Source of the DNA: DATBGZ01 sp036557785
GTDB taxonomy: Bacteria > Actinomycetota > Actinomycetes > Mycobacteriales > Micromonosporaceae
NCBI GenBank assembly: GCA_036557785.1
Contig: DATBGZ010000087.1
Location: 1 to 52,582 of the forward strand
Reading direction: 5' to 3'
DNA: 52,582 nt
Shown here one piece after another: positions 15,779-23,720 of this stretch. The translations under genes and the position numbers were made by a program. Position 1 is the first letter of the stretch. The number at the start of each line of letters is the position of its first letter. The notes beneath the pieces were generated by a model, which ran no database searches, had not been told where the DNA came from, and worked only from the letters and a program-made list of their open reading frames with translations.

Positions 15779-16980
15779 GCCCGCAGCGGGCCCTGGTCAC
15801 CCGCACCTGGCGGCTCATCGCGTTGCAGACGGCCGCGCTGTTCGCCGTCGGCGTGCTCGCCCTCGACGCCCTCGCCGTCGGCGTGGTGCTCGACATCGCG
15901 CGCCACGATGCCGTACGCCAGTTGGACCAGGCGGTCAACGACCCCGACGCGCTGGAGTTCCCACCCGCCGATGTCTTCGTCTACCAGCGCGGCCCGGCAG
16001 GGATGCGCGCCAGCCCGGGAGCCCCGCCCGGCCCGATCGACCCGGAGGGGTTCTCGAACCCGCCGCGCGGGGACCGGACCATCAACACCCACGACCACGA
16101 GTACCTGGTGCGGACCCGTCGCACCGACGCGACGACGGTCCAGGTCGCGCTGGATCTCACCCGACAGGACCAGGAACGCCACCGGCTCTATGTCGGCCTC
16201 GGGGCCGCGGGGGTCGCCGGCATTCTCGTCGCGGGCGCGCTCGGCACCTTGATCGCCCGTCGCGCGGTCGCCCCGCTCGGGCAGGCCATGGCCCGACAGC
16301 GCCGGTTCGTCGCCGACGCCAGCCATGAGCTGCGCACCCCACTGACCCAGCTCCATATGCGCGCACAGCTCATCGCGCAGCAGTTGCGTGGGCAGCCCGA
16401 CCCACAGCGCCTGCGCGACGACGTTGATCATCTGGTACGCGGCACCCGGCAGATGGGCGAGATCCTCGACGAGCTGCTCACCGCGGCCGAGCTCGCCGCA
16501 GGCCCGCGTCGCCACGAGGCCGTCGACCTGCGCGAGGTGGCCCGGGCCGTGGTGGGGGCCGAGCAGGTCCGCGCAGCAGCCCAGGAGGTCGCGATCGACC
16601 TGCACACCGACGGCGAGAGCTTTGTCGTGGCGGGCACGACCAGTGCGCTTCGCCGGGTATTCGTGTCCCTTGTGGACAACGCGCTGCACCACACGCCATC
16701 GGGCGGCCGCATCACGATCGAGTTGGCCGCCAACGGTTCGGTCATCCGGGCACAGGTCCGCGACACCGGGACGGGGTTCGATCCCGCGCAGTCGCGGCAG
16801 ATCTTCGAACGCTTCGCCCGGGGCGCGCACGGCGACAACCGCCGGTTCGGGATCGGGCTCTCGCTCGTGCACGAGGTGGTGACCGCCCACGGCGGCACGA
16901 TCACGGCCGAGAGCGAACCCGGGGTCGGCTCATGCTTCACGGTCGAGCTGCCGGCGTGGCAGCAGGTCGACGAGGGATGA
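15775..16980 (+). CDS. Membrane sensor histidine kinase
   Basis: 401 aa. TM1 at about residues 13-38, an extracytoplasmic sensor loop of about 100 residues, TM2 at about 140-162 followed directly by HisKA without a clear PAS domain. H-box DASHELRTPLTQ places the phospho-His at 184; N-box SLVDNALHHT has Asn 302; G1 DTGTGFD and G2 GIGLSLVHEV complete the ATPase. GTG 15775 overlaps the regulator stop (GTGA), so the pair is translationally coupled. The loop is rich in Pro and charged residues and carries no recognised ligand motif. Confidence 0.93.
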   Translation: MSPQRALVTRTWRLIALQTAALFAVGVLALDALAVGVVLDIARHDAVRQLDQAVNDPDALEFPPADVFVYQRGPAGMRASPGAPPGPIDPEGFSNPPRGDRTINTHDHEYLVRTRRTDATTVQVALDLTRQDQERHRLYVGLGAAGVAGILVAGALGTLIARRAVAPLGQAMARQRRFVADASHELRTPLTQLHMRAQLIAQQLRGQPDPQRLRDDVDHLVRGTRQMGEILDELLTAAELAAGPRRHEAVDLREVARAVVGAEQVRAAAQEVAIDLHTDGESFVVAGTTSALRRVFVSLVDNALHHTPSGGRITIELAANGSVIRAQVRDTGTGFDPAQSRQIFERFARGAHGDNRRFGIGLSLVHEVVTAHGGTITAESEPGVGSCFTVELPAWQQVDEG

Positions 16981-16988
16981 CGGTACGG

Positions 16989-18188
16989 CTAGGAGAAGGC
17001 GGCGACGCCGGTCAATGCCTGCCCGATCACGAGCTGGTGGACCTCGGCCGTGCCCTCGTAGGTCAGCACGCTCTCCAGGTTGTTGGCGTGCCGGAGCACC
17101 GGGTACTCCAAGCTGATCCCGTTCGCGCCCAGGATCGTGCGGCACGTCCGGGCGATCGCGATGGCCTCGCGGGTGTTGTTCAGCTTGCCCACGCTCACCT
17201 GCGCCGGTCGAATCGTCCCCGCGTCGGCCAGGCGGCCCAGGTGCAGCGCGAGCAGGAACCCCTTCTGCAGTTCCACGGCCATGTCGGCGAGCTTGGCCTG
17301 GGTGAGCTGGAAACCGGCGAGAGGTCGGCCGAACTGCTCCCGGGATGTGGCGTAGGTGATCGCCGTCTCCAGGCAGTCGCGGGCCGCGCCGAGTGAGCCG
17401 AAGACGATGCCGAGCCGGGCCTGGTTGAGGCAGGACAGCGGTGCCTTGAGCCCTTCCGCCTCCGGTAGCCGCGCCGACTCGGGCAGACGCACGCCGTCGA
17501 GCACCACCTCGCCCGTGATGGAGGCGCGCAGCGACAGCTTGTGCTTCACCTCGTTCACCGTCACACCGGGCGTGTCCAGTGGCACGAGGAAACCACGGAT
17601 ACCGTCAGCCCGGCCTCTTTCGGCTGAAGACGCGGCATCGGTACGGGCCCACACCACGGCCCCGTCCGCGACCGGGGCGTTCGTGATCCACATCTTCGTA
17701 CCGCTGATCACCCAGTCATCGCCCTCGCGGACCGCCCGCGTCGCCATCGAGGCCGGGTCGGAGCCGTGATCGGGCTCGGTCAGCCCGAAGCACCCGATCC
17801 GCTCGCCCTTGGCCATGGCGGGCAGCCACTCCTGCTTCTGCTGCTCGGAGCCGTACTTCCAGATCGCGTACATGGCAAGGGATCCCTGCACGCTGACGAT
17901 GCTGCGCACCCCGGAGTCGCCCGCCTCGAGCTCCATGCACGCCAGTCCATAGCTGACCGCGGACATGCCGGCGCAGCCGTACCCCTTCAGATGCATCCCG
18001 AGCAGCCCGATCCCGCCGAAGGTCCGGGCTAGCTCCCGCGTCGGCACGGTGCCGTCCTCGAACCAGGTGGCCACGTGTGGTCGCACGTGCTCGTCCACCG
18101 CGCGCCGTACGACGTCGCGGATGGACCGCTCCTCCTCGGTCAGCAACGAGTCGAGCGCGAGCAGTTCCATGGGCGAGACGGTGGCCAT
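16989..18188 (-). CDS. Acyl-CoA dehydrogenase, glutaryl-CoA dehydrogenase-like
   Basis: 399 aa, usual for the ACAD family. FAD-dependent alpha,beta-oxidation of an acyl-CoA. N-terminal helical domain, then CFGLTEPDHGSDPASM (flavin/substrate loop), WVISGTKMWITNA, the middle beta domain, and C-terminal SREQFGRPLAGFQLTQAKLADM. The motif LTYEGTAEVHQLVIG contains the Glu used as base in glutaryl-CoA dehydrogenases. ATG 18188 is chosen because a TAGCCT -10 lies 7 bases upstream; the longer frame adds only an Arg/Ser-rich tail. It ends 8 bases from the convergent histidine kinase. Exact substrate is not determinable. Confidence 0.9.
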   Translation of the reverse strand: MATVSPMELLALDSLLTEEERSIRDVVRRAVDEHVRPHVATWFEDGTVPTRELARTFGGIGLLGMHLKGYGCAGMSAVSYGLACMELEAGDSGVRSIVSVQGSLAMYAIWKYGSEQQKQEWLPAMAKGERIGCFGLTEPDHGSDPASMATRAVREGDDWVISGTKMWITNAPVADGAVVWARTDAASSAERGRADGIRGFLVPLDTPGVTVNEVKHKLSLRASITGEVVLDGVRLPESARLPEAEGLKAPLSCLNQARLGIVFGSLGAARDCLETAITYATSREQFGRPLAGFQLTQAKLADMAVELQKGFLLALHLGRLADAGTIRPAQVSVGKLNNTREAIAIARTCRTILGANGISLEYPVLRHANNLESVLTYEGTAEVHQLVIGQALTGVAAFS

Positions 18189-18195
18189 GCCTTGC

Positions 18196-18201
18196 AGGCT
18201 A
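18196..18201 (-). promoter_or_regulatory. -10 hexamer of the acyl-CoA dehydrogenase gene
   Basis: TAGCCT on the minus strand, 7 bases before ATG 18188; it overlaps the 3' end of the nitroreductase gene. Predicts a leaderless transcript separate from the upstream gene. Confidence 0.4.
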
Positions 18202-18807
18202 GCTTGACCGCCACTGACCCCGGTGGACGACCTCCTCGACCGGTCGCCGGCCGCGCCGCAGCGAGCCGGAGCGGTGGTCCGGGGCCCGGTAGCCGATCGC
18301 GATGGCCCCGATCGGTGTGAACTCCTCCGGTACGCCGAACTCGGCCCGGTACGCACCGATGCGCTCCGGCGGTATGCCGAAGAAGCACGCGCCGAGCCCC
18401 TCGTCAACCGCCGTCAACAGCATGAGCAGGCTTGCGAATCCCGCGTCGATGTGCCAGTACGGCACGGGCCAGCGTGCCTCGTCGCGGTCGGTCCACCCCT
18501 TGTCCCGCTCCGCGTACCGATCAAGGTACATGCTTCGGTTCGAGTGCGGCACGACGATCAGCGGAGCGTGGCGCATGTTCACCACCCACTCCTGCCACCC
18601 GTCGGTCTCCGGGGTCGACGCCGCCCAGAACCGGTGCCGGTCGGCCTGCTCCTCGACGACGAGGAACGCCCAGCCCTGCGAGAAGCCGGCCGACGGCGCG
18701 TGCACCGCGTGCGCCAGGATGCGTTCACGGACCTCGTGCGGCACCGGCCGGTCCGGGTCGTAGTTGCGTACCATCCGCCGCCGCCGCACCACCTCACGGA
18801 ACTCCAT
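18199..18807 (-). CDS. Nitroreductase family protein
   Basis: 202 aa FMN-dependent oxidoreductase. It begins with the classical MEFREVVRRRRMVRNYDPDRP (FMN phosphate-binding Arg residues) and has HAPSAGFSQGWAFLVVE, DAGFASLLMLLTAVDEGLGACFFG and the C-terminal FTPIGAIAIGYRA. Members reduce nitroaromatics, quinones or F420/flavin-related substrates; the substrate here is unknown. ATG 18807 starts at the conserved MEF; longer frames run into the palindromic repeats upstream. Ends 10 bases before the acyl-CoA dehydrogenase start. Confidence 0.9.
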   Translation of the reverse strand: MEFREVVRRRRMVRNYDPDRPVPHEVRERILAHAVHAPSAGFSQGWAFLVVEEQADRHRFWAASTPETDGWQEWVVNMRHAPLIVVPHSNRSMYLDRYAERDKGWTDRDEARWPVPYWHIDAGFASLLMLLTAVDEGLGACFFGIPPERIGAYRAEFGVPEEFTPIGAIAIGYRAPDHRSGSLRRGRRPVEEVVHRGQWRSS

Positions 18808-18870
18808 AGCGCAAGCCTGCCAGTTAGAGCGTGTCTGCTGAATCCTGTATCCGCGTTGGACCCGGCCAAG

Positions 18871-18892
18871 CCCAAGAAAGTCACTTCTTGGG
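18871..18892. repeat. Palindrome 1 of a tandem pair
   Basis: CCCAAGAA (18871-18878) and TTCTTGGG (18885-18892) form a perfect 8-bp inverted repeat around a 6-base centre. No T-run follows on either strand. About 64 bases upstream of the nitroreductase start. Confidence 0.6.
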
Positions 18893-18913
18893 CAGGCCGG
18901 GGTCGGCAGGGTG

Positions 18914-18933
18914 CCCAAGAAGTGAGTTCTTGG
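18914..18933. repeat. Palindrome 2 of a tandem pair
   Basis: CCAAGAA (18915-18921) and TTCTTGG (18927-18933) form a perfect 7-bp inverted repeat with centre GTGAG. It repeats the arms of the palindrome at 18871, with centres about 42-43 bases (four helical turns) apart. Confidence 0.6.
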
Positions 18934-19091
18934 AGTGGGGCCGGTCGGCTCCCCGCCCTGATGTCCGCTCCGCACCAGTCGGCGCCCTCGGCCTGCTCGC
19001 AGCCGCGGTGGCTGGCTTCAGCCCCGACCTGCACGCCCGCGCATTGCTCATCGCGGATCGGTACCGGATGTACTCGACGGCGGGCATGCGG

Positions 19092-19394
19092 TCACCGATG
19101 GAGATCGGTTCGGCGGGCCGGGCGCAGCACCACCGCCACGACATCGCCCTCGTTGATACCTTCGGCCTCCCGGACGGCAGTCCGGAGCGGAATCAGGTAA
19201 CGGCCGCCGCGGGGAAAGACCGCCGTGCTGAACTCGGTTTCCCCGATGATGACGTGCACCGGGACCTGGCCCCAGTAGATCAGTGATCGCGCCTCTTCCT
19301 TGAGCTCGGCGCTGTCGGTCTCGGGCATGACCACGAAGAGGTACGGTGCCGGCCCGCGCCACTCGATGACCTCGCCGTTGAACTCCCACTCCAC
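19092..19394 (-). CDS. DUF1905 family protein
   Basis: 100 aa small beta-barrel protein with the DUF1905 pattern: EWEFNGEVIEWRGPAPYLFV, YWGQVPVHVIIGETEF, PRGGRYLIPLRTAVREAEG and INEGDVVAVVL. GTG 19394 gives the conserved beginning. Family members are often found alone or fused to YdeI/OmpD-like domains; function unknown. 86 bases downstream of the GNAT gene on the same strand, so possibly cotranscribed. Confidence 0.8.
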   Translation of the reverse strand: MEWEFNGEVIEWRGPAPYLFVVMPETDSAELKEEARSLIYWGQVPVHVIIGETEFSTAVFPRGGRYLIPLRTAVREAEGINEGDVVAVVLRPARRTDLHR

Positions 19395-19480
19395 GGTCAG
19401 TCATTGAACCAGCCGAGCCCGACGACCACGAGCCATTGGCCGCGCTCACGCCGGATCCGGTGGCTCGCACGGGTTGGTGC

Positions 19481-20269
19481 TCAGCGCCGCCAGGTATAGG
19501 GCGTCGTGGTCGACACCTTGACCAGACCGGAGCGTTGCAGGATCGGGCGGGAGTACTCCGTCGAGTCGCTGTGCACCAGGGTCTTCCCGCCGGTCAGGGC
19601 GGCTCGGGCGCGGGCCGCCGTCAGCGCACGGTAGATACCGCGCCCCCGCCACGGTTGGCGCACGCCGCCGCCCCATAGGCCGGCGAAGTCGGTGTCCGGC
19701 ACCGGTTCCAGCCGTCCCGCCCCGACCATCTGGCCGTCGGCCTCCGCAACCCACAGTTGCATCCCCGTCCCGACCGCGAGCCGGTGAAGAAGGGCGTCGG
19801 CCATCGCCGGTGAGACCGGATCGCCGAATATCTCGTCCGACATCGCACTCATCGCCCGGACGTCGTCCTCGCCGGTCACCCGGCGCAGCGTGACCCCGGC
19901 CGCAAGTGGCACCTCTGCCGCGAGAGCGGAGGCCTCCCCGATCATGATCGATTCCGGGTCGCCCGGGACGAACCCGTTGCGGACCAGGGCCTCGTGCAGG
20001 CCAGGTGCGTGGTCGTGGCCCCGGGTCTTCCACTCCACCTCGACGATCGCCGGGTCTGCCCGGAAATGCTCCAACGCCCCCGGAACCAGCCGGTCGATCG
20101 CCTCCCCACTCGCATCGCGGAGGGGCGGATAGGTGATGAAGCCCCGCCCGCCACGGAAGGTGGCCAGGCGCAACGGACCGAGCCGGGCGACCGAGACCGC
20201 GTTGCTCGTCTCCGCCTCGGTGCGCAGTTGTTCGTCGTAGAGCCGCAGGAGGTCCGTCGTGTCTGTCAT
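19481..20269 (-). CDS. GNAT family N-acetyltransferase
   Basis: 262 aa. The C-terminal two thirds is a GNAT fold: LRRVTGEDDVRAMSAM, MQLWVAEADGQMVGAGRLE, the acetyl-CoA loop VRQPWRGRGIYRALTAARAR and the closing YSRPILQRSGLVKV. The N-terminal ~110 residues (DLLRLYDEQLRTEAET, RFRADPAIVEVEWKTRGHD) form a second, degenerate domain seen in similar actinobacterial GNATs. ATG 20269 (MTDTTDLLRLYDEQL) is chosen as the start of the conserved part. Substrate unknown. Confidence 0.85.
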   Translation of the reverse strand: MTDTTDLLRLYDEQLRTEAETSNAVSVARLGPLRLATFRGGRGFITYPPLRDASGEAIDRLVPGALEHFRADPAIVEVEWKTRGHDHAPGLHEALVRNGFVPGDPESIMIGEASALAAEVPLAAGVTLRRVTGEDDVRAMSAMSDEIFGDPVSPAMADALLHRLAVGTGMQLWVAEADGQMVGAGRLEPVPDTDFAGLWGGGVRQPWRGRGIYRALTAARARAALTGGKTLVHSDSTEYSRPILQRSGLVKVSTTTPYTWRR

Positions 20270-20363
20270 CGCCGAACAGGCTGCCGATTGACGCCCGCCC
20301 GATGCAACCGATTTGGCGTACCGTGCGAGCTGGGTGGCGCATCTTGCTTTCCTTGTGCACCAT

Positions 20364-20402
20364 CGCCACCCAGTGATCATTCACCAAGATCACTGGGTGG
20401 CG
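20364..20402. repeat. Perfect 15-bp hairpin element
   Basis: CGCCACCCAGTGATC (20364-20378) and GATCACTGGGTGGCG (20388-20402) are exact inverted arms around a 9-base loop ATTCACCAA. A further copy of the arm end, TGGGTGGCG, stands at 20331-20339, so alternative pairing is possible. There is no T-run. It lies between the divergent GNAT gene and the gene at 20499. Confidence 0.75.
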
Positions 20403-20486
20403 CGAGCGCGGCTGGGAGGCAGCGACGCTACCCACCTCGCGGACCGCACGGCCGGGTGGCACAGGAGGTCGCCCGACGCGTGACCA

Positions 20487-20492
20487 TACACT
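20487..20492 (+). promoter_or_regulatory. -10 hexamer of the gene at 20499
   Basis: TACACT, 6 bases before GTG 20499; the sequence CATACACTGC is identical to that before the ORF at 3993. Leaderless start predicted. Confidence 0.45.
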
Positions 20493-20498
20493 GCCGCC

Positions 20499-20975
20499 GT
20501 GACGCTTCGAGCATGGTGGGACCCGGGTTGGTACAACCTCGATCAGTCGCTGAAGGTTGGTCGGCGGGACACGTTCGCGTTCTACTGGGGCGCCAGGGTG
20601 AGCGCCGACGACCCGCGCATCGGCTTCGACCCGCATCCGGAGCGCCTGTTCCTGACGTTGCCCGGTTACGATCTCGTCTTCGCGAACTCGGTAGGGCGCG
20701 CCTGGGACTACCGCTCGGCGATCGTTGAGTCGATCGAACACGCCAGGTTCGGACCCATCGACGAGGTCGACACCGTGAGCTTCGGCCAGTACACCTTCCG
20801 GTTCCACGATGGACGGTGGGTGACCATAGAAACCGAGCAGGGCCTGGGCAGCGTCAACGGCGCTAGTGAGGACTTTCCGGCCAATGCCTGCGATCCGGCC
20901 TGGCCGCGCAACTCCGGGTGGGCTCTTGTGGTCGTGCTTGCTGAGGTCTCCGAGGCCCGACCGGACGGTGCCTGA
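20499..20975 (+). CDS. Hypothetical protein
   Basis: 158 aa, soluble, Trp/Tyr-rich at the N-terminus (RAWWDPGWYNL, FAFYWGAR), no signal peptide or TM helix. The middle repeats short beta-like stretches (VDTVSFGQYTFRFHDGRWVTIET). I recognise no family. GTG 20499 is supported by the -10 hexamer 6 bases upstream. Convergent with ychF, ending 23 bases before its stop. Confidence 0.65.
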   Translation: MTLRAWWDPGWYNLDQSLKVGRRDTFAFYWGARVSADDPRIGFDPHPERLFLTLPGYDLVFANSVGRAWDYRSAIVESIEHARFGPIDEVDTVSFGQYTFRFHDGRWVTIETEQGLGSVNGASEDFPANACDPAWPRNSGWALVVVLAEVSEARPDGA

Positions 20976-20998
20976 AGGCGCCGCGTCACGAGAGCCCG

Positions 20999-22072
20999 CT
21001 ACACATTGAAGCGGAACTCGACCACGTCGCCGTCGCGCATGACGTACTCCTTGCCCTCGATGCGCACCTTGCCGGCGGCCTTCGCGGCGGCCATCGAGCC
21101 GGCGGTGACGAGGTCGTCGTAGGAGACCACCTCGGCCTTGATGAACCCGCGCTGGAAGTCGGTGTGGATCACGCCCGCGGCCTCGGGAGCGGTGGCGCCG
21201 ACGGGGATCGTCCAGGCCCGCGCCTCCTTCGGACCCGCGGTCAGGTAGGTCTGCAGACCCAGCGCCGCGAAGCCGACCCGGATGAGCTGGTGCAGGCCGG
21301 GCTCGGGCTGTCCGATCGAGGCGAGCAGTTCCCGGGCCTCCTCCTCGGGCAGGTCCAGCAGCTCCGACTCGATCTTCGCGTCCATGAAGACCGCCTCGGC
21401 GGGCGCGACGATGGCGCGCAGCTCGTCGAGGAACGCCTCGTTCGCCAGCTCGGCTTCGTCCACATTGAACACGTAGAGGAAGGGCTTCGCCGTGAGCAGG
21501 TGCAGCTCGCGCAGCTCATCGATGTCGGCGAACCTGCCGTGCAGCGTGTTGCCGTTGTCCAGCAGCTCCCGAGCGGCGGTGGCGGCCGCGAAGACAGGCG
21601 CGCGGTCCTTGCGTACCTTGGCCTCCTTCTCCAGTCGGGGCAGTGCCTTGTCGATGGTCTGGATGTCGGCGAGGATCAGCTCGGTGTTGATGGTCTCGAT
21701 GTCGTCGCGCGGCGAGATCTTGCCGTCGACGTGCACCACGTTCGGGTCCGAGAAGGCACGGACGACCTGGCAGATGGCGCTCGCTTCGCGGATGTTGGCG
21801 AGGAACGCGTTGCCCCTGCCCTGCCCCTTCGACGCGCCCCGGACCAGGCCCGCGATATCCACGAACGACACCGGCGCCGGCACGATCTTCTGCGAGGCGA
21901 ACATCTCGGCGAGGCGATCCAGCCGGGCGTCCGGCAGCCCGACCACGCCGACGTTGGGCTCGATCGTGGCGAACGGGTAGTTGGCGGCGAGCACATTGTT
22001 CTTCGTCAACGCGTTGAACAGCGTGCTCTTGCCGACGTTGGGCAGCCCGACGATGCCGATGGTGAGGCTCAC
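20999..22072 (-). CDS. ychF: Redox-regulated ATPase YchF
   Basis: 357 aa, full length. OBG-family P-loop protein that prefers ATP over GTP and binds ribosomes. Walker A is GLPNVGKST (residues about 8-16), switch region NYPFATIEPNVGVV, G3 FVDIAGLVRGAS, and the specificity motif lies at YVFNVDEAEL. The C-terminal TGS domain is seen at IPVGATAPEAAGVIHTDFQRGFIKAEV and the ending DGDVVEFRFNV. GTG 22072 gives the conserved MSLTIGIVGLPN start and follows a TAGAAT -10 by 8 bases. Confidence 0.97.
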   Translation of the reverse strand: MSLTIGIVGLPNVGKSTLFNALTKNNVLAANYPFATIEPNVGVVGLPDARLDRLAEMFASQKIVPAPVSFVDIAGLVRGASKGQGRGNAFLANIREASAICQVVRAFSDPNVVHVDGKISPRDDIETINTELILADIQTIDKALPRLEKEAKVRKDRAPVFAAATAARELLDNGNTLHGRFADIDELRELHLLTAKPFLYVFNVDEAELANEAFLDELRAIVAPAEAVFMDAKIESELLDLPEEEARELLASIGQPEPGLHQLIRVGFAALGLQTYLTAGPKEARAWTIPVGATAPEAAGVIHTDFQRGFIKAEVVSYDDLVTAGSMAAAKAAGKVRIEGKEYVMRDGDVVEFRFNV

Positions 22073-22080
22073 GACCGGCC

Positions 22081-22086
22081 ATTCTA
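22081..22086 (-). promoter_or_regulatory. -10 hexamer of ychF
   Basis: TAGAAT on the minus strand, 8 bases before GTG 22072; close to consensus and consistent with a (near-)leaderless transcript. Confidence 0.45.
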
Positions 22087-22223
22087 GCCGTCAGCCGATC
22101 ACCCTCCGTGACGGCCTCGGGCGCGAAGGAGCCCACGAGGGTCACGTCCGATTCCCGCCAGCCTTCGGGCCGCACGGCGCGGCAGTATCGGTGCTGGAAA
22201 CGACCCGGTACCGGAGGGTGATC

Positions 22224-23720
22224 ATGGAACTGCCATTCGAGACGTGCTATCGCGCGGTCAACAGCCGCGACGCGCGCTTCGACGGCCGCTTTGTGACGTG
22301 CGTGACATCCACGATGATCTACTGCCGCCCGTCCTGCCCCGCGATGACGCCGAAGCGCACCAACGTGCGGTTCCTGCCCACGCCGGCGGCCGCGCAGCTC
22401 GCCGGTTTCCGGGCCTGCCTGCGCTGCCGCCCCGACGCGACTCCGGGCGATCCACAGTGGAGCTATCGGTCCGACGTCGCGGGCCGGGCGATGCGGCTGA
22501 TCGCCGACGGCGTCGTCGACCGGGACGGCGTGGCCGGGCTCGCCGGCCGGATCGGTTACACGCCACGGCACCTGGGGCGACTGCTCGCCACCGAGGTCGG
22601 CGCGGGGCCGCTGGCCCTGGCCCGGGCCCAGCGTGCCCAGACGGCACGCCTGCTGATCGAGACGACCGCCATGGGGTTGGCCGACATCGCGTTCGCGGCC
22701 GGGTTCGGCAGCGTCCGCCAGTTCAACGACACGATGCGCGAGACGTACGGACGCGCGCCCTCGCAACTGCGCCAACTCCGCCAGTCGGACCAGGTCGCTA
22801 CGGCCTCGACCGGCCTCGGCGCGGTCGCGCTGCGCCTGCCGTACCGCAAGCCGTTGCACGCGGCCGCGCTGATGGAGTTTCTCGCCGGCCGCACGATCGC
22901 GGGCGTCGACGAGGTCACCGGCGACCGGTACCGCCGGGGCCTGCGCCTGCCGCACGGCCCCGGCCGGGTGGAGTTGGCGATCAGGCACGGCCACGTCGAT
23001 GCCCTGTTGCACCTGGCCGACCTGCGCGACCTCGCACCGGCGGTCGCGCGCTGCCGGCGCCTGCTCGACCTCGATGCCGATCCGGTCGCCGTGGACGACG
23101 TGCTGGGCCGGGATCCGGCCCTGGCCGACGCGGTCGCGAAGGAGCCGGGCGTACGGGTCGCGGGGGCGGTGGACGGGTTCGAGGTTGCCGTCCGCGCGGT
23201 CGTGGGGCAGCAGGTCTCGGTCGCGGGCGCCCGGGCGACGCTCGCCCGTCTCGTCGCCGCCTGCGCCCCTCAAGACACACAGACGACGAGCGCACAGACG
23301 ACGAGCGCGCAGACGGCGGGCGGGCAGGCCGAGAACGGTGAGCCCGAGGGCGGGTTCCCGGGTCCGGAGGCGGTGGCCGACGCCCCGGACGACGCGTTCG
23401 GGATGCCGGCCGTGCGACGCGCGACGATCCGGGCGCTCGCGGCGGCCGTGGCCGAGGGCCGGCTCAGTCTGGACCCCGGGGCGGACCGGGACGAGGCCTA
23501 CGCCCGGCTGCTCGAGATCGCGGGCATCGGGCCATGGACCGCGCAGTACGTCAGCCTGCGGGCGCTCGGCGACCCGGATGTCCTGGTCGCTACCGATCTG
23601 GGCGTGCGGCGTGGTGCCGGGGCACTGGGGATCCCGGGCGACGAGCTCGTCCGTCACGCCGAACAGCACTGGGCGCCCTGGCGCTCCTACGCGACAGTCC
23701 GACTCTGGAGGCAGCGATGA
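22224..23720 (+). CDS. Ada-like methyl-phosphotriester domain fused to AlkA 3-methyladenine glycosylase
   Basis: 498 aa DNA alkylation repair protein. The N-terminal Ada zinc domain has Cys 34, 38, 65 and 68 (YCRPSC and CLRC), where the first Cys takes a methyl group from phosphotriesters and turns the protein into an activator. An AraC-type HTH follows (about 85-180: GRIGYTPRHLGRLLATEVG, LADIAFAAGFGSVRQFNDTM). AlkA_N and HhH-GPD glycosylase domains occupy about 195-498, with LLEIAGIGPWTAQYVSLRAL as helix-hairpin-helix and the catalytic Asp in VLVATDLGV. A Gln/Thr/Ala insert made by a 15-bp DNA repeat interrupts the glycosylase at about 352-375. ATG 22224 follows GGAGGG. Overlaps ogt by ATGA. 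Confidence 0.93.
   Translation: MELPFETCYRAVNSRDARFDGRFVTCVTSTMIYCRPSCPAMTPKRTNVRFLPTPAAAQLAGFRACLRCRPDATPGDPQWSYRSDVAGRAMRLIADGVVDRDGVAGLAGRIGYTPRHLGRLLATEVGAGPLALARAQRAQTARLLIETTAMGLADIAFAAGFGSVRQFNDTMRETYGRAPSQLRQLRQSDQVATASTGLGAVALRLPYRKPLHAAALMEFLAGRTIAGVDEVTGDRYRRGLRLPHGPGRVELAIRHGHVDALLHLADLRDLAPAVARCRRLLDLDADPVAVDDVLGRDPALADAVAKEPGVRVAGAVDGFEVAVRAVVGQQVSVAGARATLARLVAACAPQDTQTTSAQTTSAQTAGGQAENGEPEGGFPGPEAVADAPDDAFGMPAVRRATIRALAAAVAEGRLSLDPGADRDEAYARLLEIAGIGPWTAQYVSLRALGDPDVLVATDLGVRRGAGALGIPGDELVRHAEQHWAPWRSYATVRLWRQR
23280..23324 (+). repeat. Three 15-bp tandem repeats inside the Ada-AlkA gene
   Basis: CAGACGACGAGCGCA at 23280-23294, CAGACGACGAGCGCG at 23295-23309 and a degenerate third unit CAGACGGCGGGCGGG at 23310-23324. 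They encode QTTSA, QTTSA, QTAGG, in frame, so length changes by whole units would leave the frame intact. Confidence 0.8.

Noticed and set aside
21516..23669. 717-codon minus-strand frame opposite ychF and Ada-AlkA
   Set aside because: Translation is Arg/His/Gly-rich without motifs; both real genes have clear family motifs in other frames.
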